The notes beneath the pieces are model-generated. The model made no database searches, was not told the DNA's origin, and was given only the letters and a program-made list of their open reading frames with translations. From assembly GCF_000013385.1 (NCBI RefSeq), contig NC_007760.1, forward strand, positions 1,675,001 through 1,739,000: 64,000 nt of DNA. The letters run 5' to 3'. The DNA comes from Anaeromyxobacter dehalogenans 2CP-C (GTDB lineage: Bacteria > Myxococcota > Myxococcia > Myxococcales > Anaeromyxobacteraceae). This document shows, piece by piece, positions 15,568 to 23,357 of the stretch (positions are counted from its first letter, which is position 1; each line of letters starts with the position of its first letter). Made by a program: the position numbers and the translations under genes.

Positions 15568-16365
15568 CTACATCGCCAGCAACCTGTCCGCGAGCTGCTC
15601 GCGCACCCGCTTCGCCCCGAGGTCGGTCAGGCACCACCGCTCGCCGGGGAGCGCCACGGCTTGCCGGAGCCCGCGGAGCTTCGTCAGTACGCCGCTGATC
15701 GTGGACGGGCCGTAGAACGAGAGCGTGCGGCTGATCTCGCGACGCTGAACGCCCTCCTCCCCGCCGTAGTGCAGCAGGACGAGCACCTCCTCCTCGGCGG
15801 TCAGGTCCGTCCGCTGGATCAGGAGCGTGTGGCCGTACTTCGCGATGCAGGGGACCTCGAACCGGAGCAACTCGCGGACCGTGCGGGCGATCTCCTCGCG
15901 CTCCTGCTCGTCACGACCGTTCGCGGCGAAGATCCGGAGCGCCTCGTTCATCGCCCACCGGACCGTCTCGGCGATGAGTCGCGAGTCCATATGGTTCGCG
16001 TCGTAGGTCGAGGACAGGTGGGCGACGCCCCGATCCGAGCGGAACTTGTAGATGGAGCGCAGGATGCGCGCGAGGTGGAGGGCATCGCTCCTCGGCTGGA
16101 TCGCGTGCGGGACCTGATCGTTCTCAAGGTACTTCAGGCACGCGCCGAATTCGCGGTCGGGGCTGAGGTTGCCCGAGTCATGGTGGTAGAGGCAGCGCGC
16201 GAGCGCCTCGCAGAACATGCCGCCGTCCAACTCCGCTGGCTTCCAGTCGCGCTGGATATACCTCCGCTCCATCTCGACGAACTGCTCGACCAACTGGCCG
16301 ACGACCGTCGGGTCCAGGGGAGGGCAGAGCCTGGCGACGAGCGCCTGACGATCGGGGAGTCCCAC
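15568..16365 (-). CDS. HEPN-like protein with C-terminal winged helix (island cargo, function unknown)
   Basis: A protein of 265 aa, second gene of a two-gene operon, 7 bp after the upstream stop. Residues 20-146 are all-helical. Near residue 109 they contain KFRSDRGVAH, an R-x6-H arrangement matching the RNase motif of HEPN domains (R followed by a polar residue, then His), with ANHMDSRLIAETVRWAMNEA after it, as in abortive-infection-like helical proteins. Residues 188-260 look like a winged helix (EEEVLVLLHYGGEEGV, REISRTLSFYGPSTISGVLT, then RWCLTDLGAKRV). HEPN RNases are common in phage defence and toxin systems; here that is inference from the motif and island location. Confidence 0.55.
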   Translation of the reverse strand: MGLPDRQALVARLCPPLDPTVVGQLVEQFVEMERRYIQRDWKPAELDGGMFCEALARCLYHHDSGNLSPDREFGACLKYLENDQVPHAIQPRSDALHLARILRSIYKFRSDRGVAHLSSTYDANHMDSRLIAETVRWAMNEALRIFAANGRDEQEREEIARTVRELLRFEVPCIAKYGHTLLIQRTDLTAEEEVLVLLHYGGEEGVQRREISRTLSFYGPSTISGVLTKLRGLRQAVALPGERWCLTDLGAKRVREQLADRLLAM

Positions 16366-16372
16366 GCGCTGC

Positions 16373-17032
16373 TCAGGCCGCCGACGTCGCTGAGGCCCCC
16401 GCGGCCTTGAGCATCTCCTCGACGACAGCGACGCCCGCCGGCGTCACGTACCACACGGGCGGGTTCACGTTCCGATCAGGCGTGACCAGCGCGGGGTTCG
16501 CGGCGGCGTATTTGTTGAGATCCCGGTAAACGTGCGAGCTCTTGATCGGCTTTGCATGCGGGAAGTGCTTGTTGTAGGTCGCAACCACGACCGGGATTGT
16601 CAGCCCCTTCGGCGCGCTCTCCGTCCCACCGTTCTCCTTTGAGTGGAAGTAGATGAGCCACAGCGCCTTCTTCCCGTTCGACCACCCGAGGCTGGGGTTG
16701 CTGTTCGGCTTCCAGGAGAGCGCGCTGCCGTCCGCGGGCGAGTTCGCCGCGCGAGGGCGCGGCGAGCGTCGACGCTTCTCGACGTCCACCGTCGTCGCTG
16801 AGGCGGGCGTGGGCACGGGCGCCGCCGGCGTGACATCGACGCCGGGGAGCAGGCCCTGCACGACGCCCTGAGTGACGGGCCGGATCGCCTTCGCGACCTG
16901 GTCGGCGACGATCCCCCGGAGTTGCGGCAGCCCCGCCGCGTCGTCGCCATGGGCGTCGATCTCCAACTCGCCGATCTTGACGTGGACCTCCAGGCCCTTC
17001 AGCCGGAAGCCCGGCCTCTTCTGCGCTGCCAT
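16373..17032 (-). CDS. Winged-helix-like cargo protein paired with the HEPN-like gene
   Basis: A protein of 219 aa from ATG 17032, with GGAGG five bases upstream. The N-terminal 60 residues (LEVHVKIGELEIDAHGDDA, IVADQVAKAIRPVTQGVVQG) are probably a strand pair plus helix that could mediate oligomerisation. Residues 60-110 are a Pro/Ala/Arg-rich linker. Residues 120-215 hold a wHTH-like module: KKALWLIYFHSKEN, TIPVVVATYNKHFPHAKPI, SSHVYRDLNKYAAANPALV, then PVWYVTPAGVAVVEEML. It is the first gene of the pair, so it may be the sensor or regulator, with the HEPN-like protein as effector. No named family is recognised. Confidence 0.55.
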   Translation of the reverse strand: MAAQKRPGFRLKGLEVHVKIGELEIDAHGDDAAGLPQLRGIVADQVAKAIRPVTQGVVQGLLPGVDVTPAAPVPTPASATTVDVEKRRRSPRPRAANSPADGSALSWKPNSNPSLGWSNGKKALWLIYFHSKENGGTESAPKGLTIPVVVATYNKHFPHAKPIKSSHVYRDLNKYAAANPALVTPDRNVNPPVWYVTPAGVAVVEEMLKAAGASATSAA

Positions 17033-17376
17033 GAAACCTCCAGGCGCGACCGCGCGCGCGGAGGATAGTTCTAGACGATGGGTATGACACCGACGCTCGC
17101 GCTGCGGCCGCGCCCCCCTAAGGCGGGGCCATCTATGAGAAGGTATCGGCTCGCGCGGTGCGAATAGGAGCGAGCGTGCGACCACCACGGCGCCCTCGCG
17201 CCCGCCGCGAAGCGCGCCCCGCCCTGGCTTCAAGCTGACGGGGGCCCACGCGACGGTGGCGCGCGTGTCTCCCCCCCCGCCGGCTTTCTCCGCAGGGGCC
17301 CACCTCGACAGGATGTCCGCGAGCCCGTCGCCGGACTCACGACGCAATACCGCCGTTTGGTGCGGCGTGAGTGGCG
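17033..17376. other. Intergenic region in island cargo
   Basis: These 344 bp hold the leader of the two-gene cargo operon (leftward from 17032), including the A/T-richer patch TAGTTCTAGA (17067-17076) that could form a -10 region. The remainder is GC-rich with homopolymer C runs near 17272. I see no gene or clear terminator. Confidence 0.4.
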
Positions 17377-18480
17377 CTACTTCCGCTCGCCCTCAGCTTG
17401 CTTCGGGTCACGCGCACCACTGGGCGGAGGCGCACCCACGTTCGCGGAATTCGCGTAAGGCGTGGTGCTCACCGACTGTGCTTCGACGGACACCTCGCGG
17501 TGCGTCCACTTCGCGCGCGGCTTGTCGCCTCCAGCTTCCTCCCACTCCAGCCACTCGCCACGCCCGGTCTGCTCCTGCGTCAGTTCCACCATGATCGGGA
17601 ACGCGCGGTGCGGCTCGATGTTCAGCGGCAACTGGGGAGTGATACGCCCCTGCGGGCTGCGGAAGTTGACGATCTCCGCGCCCCCGGCATCGAGGACGCG
17701 GAGATCGAGAACGGCCACGGCGGCGTCGGTGTCGTTCGTGAACGTGATCCCCTTCGTAACCACGCCACCCTTGAACTGCCGGAACTCCTGCGTGACCTTC
17801 AACTTCTGAACCGTCAACGTGGCGGCTGGCGTCGTGCGGGCCTCAGCCTTCGCGCTGAGGTAGATGTACCGCCTCCGCTCAGCCCAAGGCGCGGGATCAG
17901 ACAGTCCGGGCTCGCTCTTGTACTGGAACCAGCGCGCGTTCTGGGCTTCGTTGGGCGTGAGCTTGATCTTGAAGTGGCTGACGCCGCCCGCTTCGATATT
18001 CGCCGGCAGCGGAGGCTCGATCCGGTTGGCATTGGGCGGCTTGAAGCTGGCGATCACGTTCCGGCTCGCGTCGAGGATCAGGATGTCGAACACTGGCGTC
18101 GTTTTGTCGCCGGGGTTCCAGAACGTCACTTCCTCCCATTCCGTGCCGTCCTCCTTGGAGACGCCGATCCGATCCTCCACCCTCACGCCGGGCCTGGGTG
18201 GTGGAGACGTCGGCGGCGGGGCGTTGATCGTGACCGGGCCGTTGACGATGGTGCTGACGCTGTAATTCGGGCTGTTCGATCCCTGGCTGCGCTGTTCAAC
18301 GGCTGCCGACTGCTGAGCGAGCGCGCCAGCCCCGTTGCCCCCAGGTTCACGCGAGTCAGCATGACCCGATCGGTGCGAGAGGCCGTACGCGGCGGACACC
18401 AACATGGCGAACGCGCCAGCGCAGAAGCCGACCCGCGCGAACATCGGCCACTCGCCGAAGGAGGTTAACAACGCGTCCAT
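17377..18480 (-). CDS. Membrane-anchored protein with two tandem beta domains (island cargo)
   Basis: A protein of 367 aa from ATG 18480. One transmembrane helix at about residues 13-33 (MFARVGFCAGAFAMLVSAAY) anchors it. A Ser/Asn/Pro-rich linker follows to about residue 100. The rest is a duplicated domain: VFDILILDASRNVIASF with IEPPLPANIE in the first copy aligns with VLDLRVLDAGGAEIVNF with ITPQLPLNIE in the second, each preceded by TFWN or TFTN. The fold is probably an immunoglobulin-like beta sandwich. The C-terminus is Ser/Pro-rich. The topology suggests the domains face the periplasm if the first residues are cytoplasmic. Role unknown. Confidence 0.6.
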   Translation of the reverse strand: MDALLTSFGEWPMFARVGFCAGAFAMLVSAAYGLSHRSGHADSREPGGNGAGALAQQSAAVEQRSQGSNSPNYSVSTIVNGPVTINAPPPTSPPPRPGVRVEDRIGVSKEDGTEWEEVTFWNPGDKTTPVFDILILDASRNVIASFKPPNANRIEPPLPANIEAGGVSHFKIKLTPNEAQNARWFQYKSEPGLSDPAPWAERRRYIYLSAKAEARTTPAATLTVQKLKVTQEFRQFKGGVVTKGITFTNDTDAAVAVLDLRVLDAGGAEIVNFRSPQGRITPQLPLNIEPHRAFPIMVELTQEQTGRGEWLEWEEAGGDKPRAKWTHREVSVEAQSVSTTPYANSANVGAPPPSGARDPKQAEGERK

Positions 18481-18524
18481 ATCGGCACAGTACCACGGTG
18501 CCCCGTCGGGACTTGTCGTCCCCT

Positions 18525-18547
18525 CCCGTCTCCCCCACGTCTCCCCG
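18525..18547 (+). repeat. Terminal direct repeat, right copy (candidate integrase arm site)
   Basis: Exact copy of 9715-9737 in the same orientation, 132 bp inside attR. It contains two CGTCTCCC units 11 bases apart. Confidence 0.55.
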
Positions 18548-18679
18548 CGGTAGGTAGAGAACGGTGGACGGCTGTTGACTCGCGAGGAGTCGCGTCTCGT
18601 GGCGGAACCGCTGGGCCGCAGGGCTTTCGAGCGAATTGGCGTGCGCCGTCAGCCGCTTGAGTGATCTGCGTCCAGCGGT

Positions 18680-18701
18680 TTCGAGTCCCGCCGGGGCCAC
18701 T
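18680..18701 (+). repeat. attR: duplicated tRNA-Arg 3' end
   Basis: 22 bases identical to 9650-9671. Only the T-loop and 3' acceptor half of the tRNA is present, so it is an attachment-site scar and not a second tRNA gene. It marks the right boundary of the island. Confidence 0.9.
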
Positions 18702-18905
18702 TCAACGCATCGCGCGCTGTGCCGTCGATCCCACCGCGATCGACCGGGCGCCGCCCTTCGCCCGCGAACTCGGCGCCCCGCCTTCTGCCCCCATCGCCGG
18801 AGCCGCGTCCGACCGCGGGCCGGTTCCGGGCGCGCCGCGGAATACACCCTGATCGGGCCCGCGTTTCCGGAGCTCAGGATCGTGCCGGTACCGGGGGCGT
18901 ACTCG

Positions 18906-21187
18906 ATGGCCACGCAGGAGACGGCTGCTTCCGCATCGCTGACGGACGTGCTGTTCGAGGAGGCAGGCGTCGGGCTGTGCCTGATCGCGCCGGACGGGAC
19001 GGTGGTGCGCGCGAACGCGGCGTGGCTGCGATCGACCGGGTTCACCGCCGACCGCGTGCTCGGCGAGGACATCGTCGAGCTGTTCCCCGGGACCCGGGAC
19101 ATGGCGCTCGCGATGCACGCGCGCGCCCGCGCCGGGCACCGCGTCGAGGTGCCGCGACACGCACAGATCGTGAACGGCCGCGAGACCTGGTGGGAGGGCA
19201 GCCTCGCGCCGGTGGCGATGGAGGGTGGGACGGGGCTGCTCGTCACGGCGCGCGAGGTGCGGCCGGGCTGGGGCGAGCGGCCGCCGGGCTGCGCCGCCTG
19301 CACCGAGGTGGTGGACACGCTCCTGGCGTGCGTCCCGGAGGGCATCACCATCGCCACCGGGCCCGACGTGGTCACGGTCGCGAACAGCAAGTACGGGGAG
19401 GAGCTCCTGCTCGGGAGCTGGAAGGACTGCGTCGGCCTCTCGATGGAGCAGTGGCTCGCGAGGCTGGAGCACTACCTCCCGGACGGCCGGACGCCGGCCG
19501 CGGTGGAGGACCTGCCGCTCTGGCGCGCGGCGCGGCGCCGAGTCGGTGCGCGGGGCCGAGCTGATCGTGAAGCGCCCGGACGGGACCCGCCTCTCGGTCG
19601 CGTGCAACGCCGAGCCGATCCGGGACGCCGCGGGGGCGCTGGTCGGCGGGATCGTCGCCTGGCGGGACGTCACCGGTCTCAAGGAGCAGCAGGCGGCCCT
19701 CCGCGCCAGCGAGGAGCGCTTCCGGCTGCTCGCGGAGGCGATGCCGCAGATCGTCTGCGTCCTCGCGCCCGACGGCGCGGTCGAGCACGTCAACCGCGCC
19801 TGGACCGCGTTCTCGGGCCTGGACGCGGCGGCGAGCGCCCGGGCGGGCTGGGAGGGCGTCCTCCACCCCGACGACGTGGCGGCGGCGCTCGAGTGCCGCC
19901 TGCTCGCGCTGAGGCGCCTCGAGCCGCAGGACGCGGAGCTCCGCTACCGCGCCGCGGACGGGACGTACCGCTGGTTCCTCTCCCGCCTCGCGCCGGTGGT
20001 GGAGGGCGGGCGGGTGGTGCGGTTCATCGGGGCGGCCATGGACATCGAGGCCCGCCGGCGCGCCGAGCAGGAGCTCCGCGAGGCGAACGCGAAGCTGATG
20101 GACGCCGACCGGCGGAAGGACGAGTTCCTCGGCATGCTCGGCCACGAGCTGCGCAACCCGCTCGCGCCCATCCGGAACTCGAGCTACATCCTGCGCCACG
20201 CGGCGCCCGGCACCGGCCCGGCGATCCGCGCGCAGCACGTGATCGAGCGCCAGACCGAGCACCTGACGCGGCTGGTGGACGACCTGCTCGACGTGACGCG
20301 CATCTCGCGCGGCAAGATCGAGCTGCGCAGGTCCAGCGTGGACCTGCGCGAGGTGGTGATGCGGGCGGCGGACGACTTCCGCCTCCCCCTCGACGACCGC
20401 GGGGTCTCGTTCCGGACCTGGGTGCCCGACGCGCCGATCTGGGCGGACGTGGACGCCACCCGGATCACGCAGGTGGTCGGCAACCTGCTCACGAACGCCG
20501 CGAAGTTCACCCGGCGCGGCGACGAGGTGGGCGTCTCGCTGTCGGTGCACGAGGGGCACGCCAGCATCGCGGTGCGGGACACCGGGGCGGGGATCGACCC
20601 CGCCATCCAGGGCGAGATCTTCAACGCGTTCGTGCAGGGCGAGCGGACGCTGGCGCGCACCGAGGGCGGGCTCGGGCTCGGGCTGGCGCTCGTGAGGGGG
20701 ATCGGAGCTGCACGGCGGCTCGGCCTCGGTGGCGAGCGAGGGCCAGGGGCGGGGCGCCGAGTTCGTGGTGCGCCTCCCGCTCGCCCGGCCTCGGCCCCCG
20801 GGCCCGGAGGCGTGCGCGCCGGCGGAGGGACGGAGGAGCGGCCGCCGCGTCCTGGTGGTGGACGACAACGCCGACGCGGCGGAGTCGCTCGCGGAGATCG
20901 TCGCGATGCTCGGCCACCGCGCGGAGATCGCGTACGACGGGCCGGCGGCGGTGGAGAAGGCGCGCGCCCGCCCGCCGGACGTCGTCCTCTGCGACCTGGG
21001 GCTGCCGGGCATGAGCGGCTACGCGGTCGCGGAGGCGATCCGGGCGGCGGGCCTGAGCGGGGTCCAGCTCGTCGCGGTGTCCGGCTACGCGCAGCCCGAG
21101 GACGTGAAGCGGGCCTTGGACGCCGGGTTCGACGCGCACCTCGCGAAGCCGGCCGATCTGGACGTGATCGAGAAGCTCCTCGCCTAG
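18906..21187 (+). pseudogene. Hybrid sensor histidine kinase with two frameshifts
   Basis: The reading is continuous in content but uses three frames: 18906 to about 19535, about 19535 to about 20700, then about 20700-21187. Domains in order are a PAS domain (ADVLFEEAGVGLCLIAPDG-like, first 115 residues), a second PAS (TLLACVPEGITIATGPDVV onward), a third PAS (LLAEAMPQIVCVLAPDG), HisKA with H-box MLGHELRNPLAPI, HATPase with GNLLTNAAKF and DTGAGID, and a receiver with VLVVDDNADAAES and phospho-site CDLGLPGMSG. The second shift falls in a GGGGG run (20696-20700) inside the G2 box. Each shift needs one base removed to restore about 760 aa. Either a recent pseudogene or two sequence errors. Confidence 0.75.
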
Positions 21188-21330
21188 GCCCGAGCCCGCC
21201 CGGCCGGCGACTCGCCGCGGGCACGCACGCCGCTGCAGACCGGGGCTCGTCCGCGCGCCCGTCCCCGCCGACGAGGCTGGGCGCGAGGGCGCGCGCGTCG
21301 CAGGATGGCGGCACCCCCGGGAGGCCCGCC

Positions 21331-22479
21331 TTGTACGCTCCGCCATCCGAACCCGATCGCCGCGTCGCCGAGCGCGGCGCCATCCAGCGGGCGCTGGAGT
21401 CGCACGTCCTCCTGCAGGCGCTGTTCGAGAACGCGCCCGTCGGCATCGGGATGCTCGACACGGACTTCCGCTTCGTGCGCGTGAACCCGACCCTTGCGGC
21501 GCTGAACGGGCTCCCCGCGGAGGCCCACGTCGGCCGGACGCCGCGCGAGCTGTTCCCGTCGCTCCCGCTGGACGACATGGAGGCCATGTGGCGCCGGGTG
21601 ATCGAGACCGCGACGCCGGTCCTCGGCTACGAGTTCTCCGGCGAGACGCCCGCGGCCCCGGGGAGCATGCGGTGCTGGCGGGAGGACTGGTTCCCGGTGG
21701 TCGCGAACGGGCGCGTGACCGGCCTCGCCGTGGTGGTCGCCGAGGTCACCGAGGAGAAGCGCGCCGCGAACCTGCAGCGGCTGCTGGTCGGCATCGTCGG
21801 GCACGACCTCCGCAACCCGCTCGCCGTGATCGCGACGTCGGCCCGGCTGCTGCGCGCCGCGGATCTGGGACCGCGGGAGGCGTGCACCGTGGGGCGGATC
21901 GAGCGCGCCGCGCACCGCATCGAGGCGCTGGCCCGCGACCTGCTCGACTACACGTGCATCACCGGCGGCCGGGGGCTCTCGGTGAAGCCGCGGCACGGCG
22001 CCGACCTGTTCCGGCTCGTCGAGGCGGCGGCCGAGGACGCCCGCATCGCCTATCCGGACGCGATCATCGAGTGCCGTGGCGACCCGGAGGTCCGGGGCGA
22101 GTGGGACGACGACCGCATCGTCCAGCTCGCGGGGAACCTGCTGTCGAACGCGGCCAAGTACGGCGGGCAGGGGACGCCGGTCGTGGCCCGCGTGCACGCC
22201 GACGGGGAGGCCGCCGTCCTGGAGGTGCACAACCGCGGGGTCCCGATCCCGGCCGAGCGGCTCCCGCACGTGTTCGACGGCCTATCGCAGTGGACCGACG
22301 AGCGGTCGCGGCAGGGCGGCATCGGGCTGGGCCTGTTCATCTGCCGCGAGATCGTGCGCGCCCACGGGGGCACCATCGAGATCACCTCGACCCGGTCCAG
22401 CGGGACGACGGTGCGGGTGCGGCTGCCGCGGCGCGCCCCGGGCGACGACGGGGGCCTCGCCCAGGGGCGAGCCCGCTGA
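21331..22479 (+). CDS. PAS-domain sensor histidine kinase
   Basis: A protein of 382 aa. The chosen start is TTG 21331 because GGGAGG lies seven bases upstream and no in-frame ATG or GTG is well placed. Residues 28-145 form a PAS domain (QALFENAPVGIGMLDTDFRF onward, ending AVVVAEVTEEKR). HisKA follows with VGIVGHDLRNPLAVI (phospho-His near residue 158), then HATPase with AGNLLSNAAKYGG (N box), VHNRGVPIPAERLPHVFD (G1/F) and GGIGLGLFICREIV (G2). There are no membrane segments, so it senses in the cytoplasm. No response regulator lies beside it; the receiver of the frameshifted kinase upstream was possibly its partner. Confidence 0.85.
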   Translation: MYAPPSEPDRRVAERGAIQRALESHVLLQALFENAPVGIGMLDTDFRFVRVNPTLAALNGLPAEAHVGRTPRELFPSLPLDDMEAMWRRVIETATPVLGYEFSGETPAAPGSMRCWREDWFPVVANGRVTGLAVVVAEVTEEKRAANLQRLLVGIVGHDLRNPLAVIATSARLLRAADLGPREACTVGRIERAAHRIEALARDLLDYTCITGGRGLSVKPRHGADLFRLVEAAAEDARIAYPDAIIECRGDPEVRGEWDDDRIVQLAGNLLSNAAKYGGQGTPVVARVHADGEAAVLEVHNRGVPIPAERLPHVFDGLSQWTDERSRQGGIGLGLFICREIVRAHGGTIEITSTRSSGTTVRVRLPRRAPGDDGGLAQGRAR

Positions 22480-22512
22480 AGGGCGCCGCGCGGGGACGCG
22501 CCGCCGCGCCGC

Positions 22513-23148
22513 TCAGGCGCCGGTCCGGCGCACGGCCGCCCCGGCGCGGGCGCCGGCCAGCACCAGGTCCACGAGCTGCTCGACGTAGGCGAGGCTCGGC
22601 TCCTCGCTCCGCAGGAACACGTGGAACTGGAGCGTGGCGTAGATCGGCTCGATGACGAGCGCCGGGTCGGTCCCGGGCGGGAGCTCGCCGCGGGCGATGC
22701 CCCGCTCCACCGCGGCCACGATCGGCTGGTTGGCGCGCTCCGTGACGAGGCGCCCGAGCGCCTGGAGCTCCGCGTCGTCGAGGACGCCGACGTTCGCGCG
22801 CATGAGCGCGATGGCGCGGGCGCGCTGTCGCGTGTCGTCGAGGAGCCGGACGCGCGCGAGCTCGACCAGGTCGCCGCGGAGCGTGCCGGTGTCGCGCGCC
22901 TTCGGGAACACGTCCACGAGCCGCAGCAGCGCGGGGCGGACCAGGTCGGGCTTGCTGGGCCAGCGACGGTAGACCGTGGTCTTCGAGACGCCGGCGCGCT
23001 CGGCGACCGCGTCGAAGGTCAGCCGGGCGTAGCCGACGCGCGCGAGCAGGTCGAGCGTCGCGTCGAGGACGTCGTTCACGACGCGTGCGCTCCGGCCGCC
23101 GGTCCGGCGGCGCGGCTCGCTGGCGGGAGACGGGGGGGCGCGGTCCAT
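22513..23148 (-). CDS. TetR-family transcriptional repressor of the RND efflux operon
   Basis: A protein of 211 aa. The N-terminal HTH lies at about residues 25-70: VLDATLDLLARVGYARLTFD, then AVAERAGVSKTTVYRRWPSK, the classic TetR recognition helix. The remaining helices form the ligand-binding and dimer domain, with a C-terminus of the TetR_C-33-like type (ALVIEPIYATLQFHVFL). It is divergent from the MFP-RND-OMF operon, with two dyads in the 209-bp gap, so it most probably represses both its own gene and the pump genes and is released by a pump substrate. The ligand is unknown. Confidence 0.9.
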   Translation of the reverse strand: MDRAPPSPASEPRRRTGGRSARVVNDVLDATLDLLARVGYARLTFDAVAERAGVSKTTVYRRWPSKPDLVRPALLRLVDVFPKARDTGTLRGDLVELARVRLLDDTRQRARAIALMRANVGVLDDAELQALGRLVTERANQPIVAAVERGIARGELPPGTDPALVIEPIYATLQFHVFLRSEEPSLAYVEQLVDLVLAGARAGAAVRRTGA

Positions 23149-23252
23149 GGCGTCGGATCTGTAACAGGGTTGCGTTAGGCGGGCAACAAACGGGAGCCAT
23201 CGGCGCCTCAGTCGAGCAGTAGATAATAAATAAATTCAGTTAGTTATAGGCT

Positions 23253-23274
23253 AACGCAACTTTCCAGTTGCGTT
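23253..23274. promoter_or_regulatory. TetR operator 1 (perfect dyad)
   Basis: Half sites AACGCAACT (23253-23261) and AGTTGCGTT (23266-23274) are perfect inverted repeats around TTCC. A single related half site, TTGCGTTA, lies at 23170-23177 beside the tetR start. Confidence 0.7.
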
Positions 23275-23293
23275 TAACGCGCGACGCGAGCAG

Positions 23294-23320
23294 GTTAACG
23301 GCACTTCTAGTTGCGTTAAC
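23294..23320. promoter_or_regulatory. TetR operator 2 (imperfect dyad)
   Basis: GTTAACGGCACT (23294-23305) and AGTTGCGTTAAC (23309-23320) pair at 10 of 12 positions and share the GTTGCGTTAAC half site with operator 1. It lies about 40 bp before the MFP start codon. Confidence 0.65.
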
Positions 23321-23357
23321 GCGTCGGGCCTGATCGGCCCGGCCCCCGAGGCCACGA

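Larger units (their letters stand above)
9672..18701. mobile_element. Integrated genomic island in tRNA-Arg(CCU), about 9 kb
   Basis: The element is bounded by 22-bp direct repeats of the tRNA 3' end. It begins with a tyrosine integrase that converges on the tRNA, followed by an excisionase-like gene and a primase-C-terminal-like gene. It also carries a serine recombinase and phage-like small proteins. Genes inside are of mixed strand, mostly hypothetical, with more A/T-rich patches than the flanks. There are no visible conjugation, capsid or tail genes, so it is best read as a phage satellite or a non-conjugative integrative element with a cargo region (about 14.5-18.5 kb). Confidence 0.88.
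18481..18905. other. Right end of island and downstream chromosomal gap
   Basis: These 425 bp hold, in order, the promoter side of the membrane-anchored gene, the right-hand 23-bp repeat (18525-18547), about 130 bp of A/T-richer element DNA, attR (18680-18701) and about 200 bp of chromosomal sequence before the kinase pseudogene start. No coding frame is convincing. Confidence 0.6.

Noticed and set aside
18680-18701. Second tRNA-Arg gene
   Set aside because: Only the 3' half of the tRNA is present (no D-arm or anticodon arm), so this is an attachment-site duplication.
9672-18701. Integrative and conjugative element
   Set aside because: No relaxase, type IV secretion or coupling-protein genes are visible in the island.
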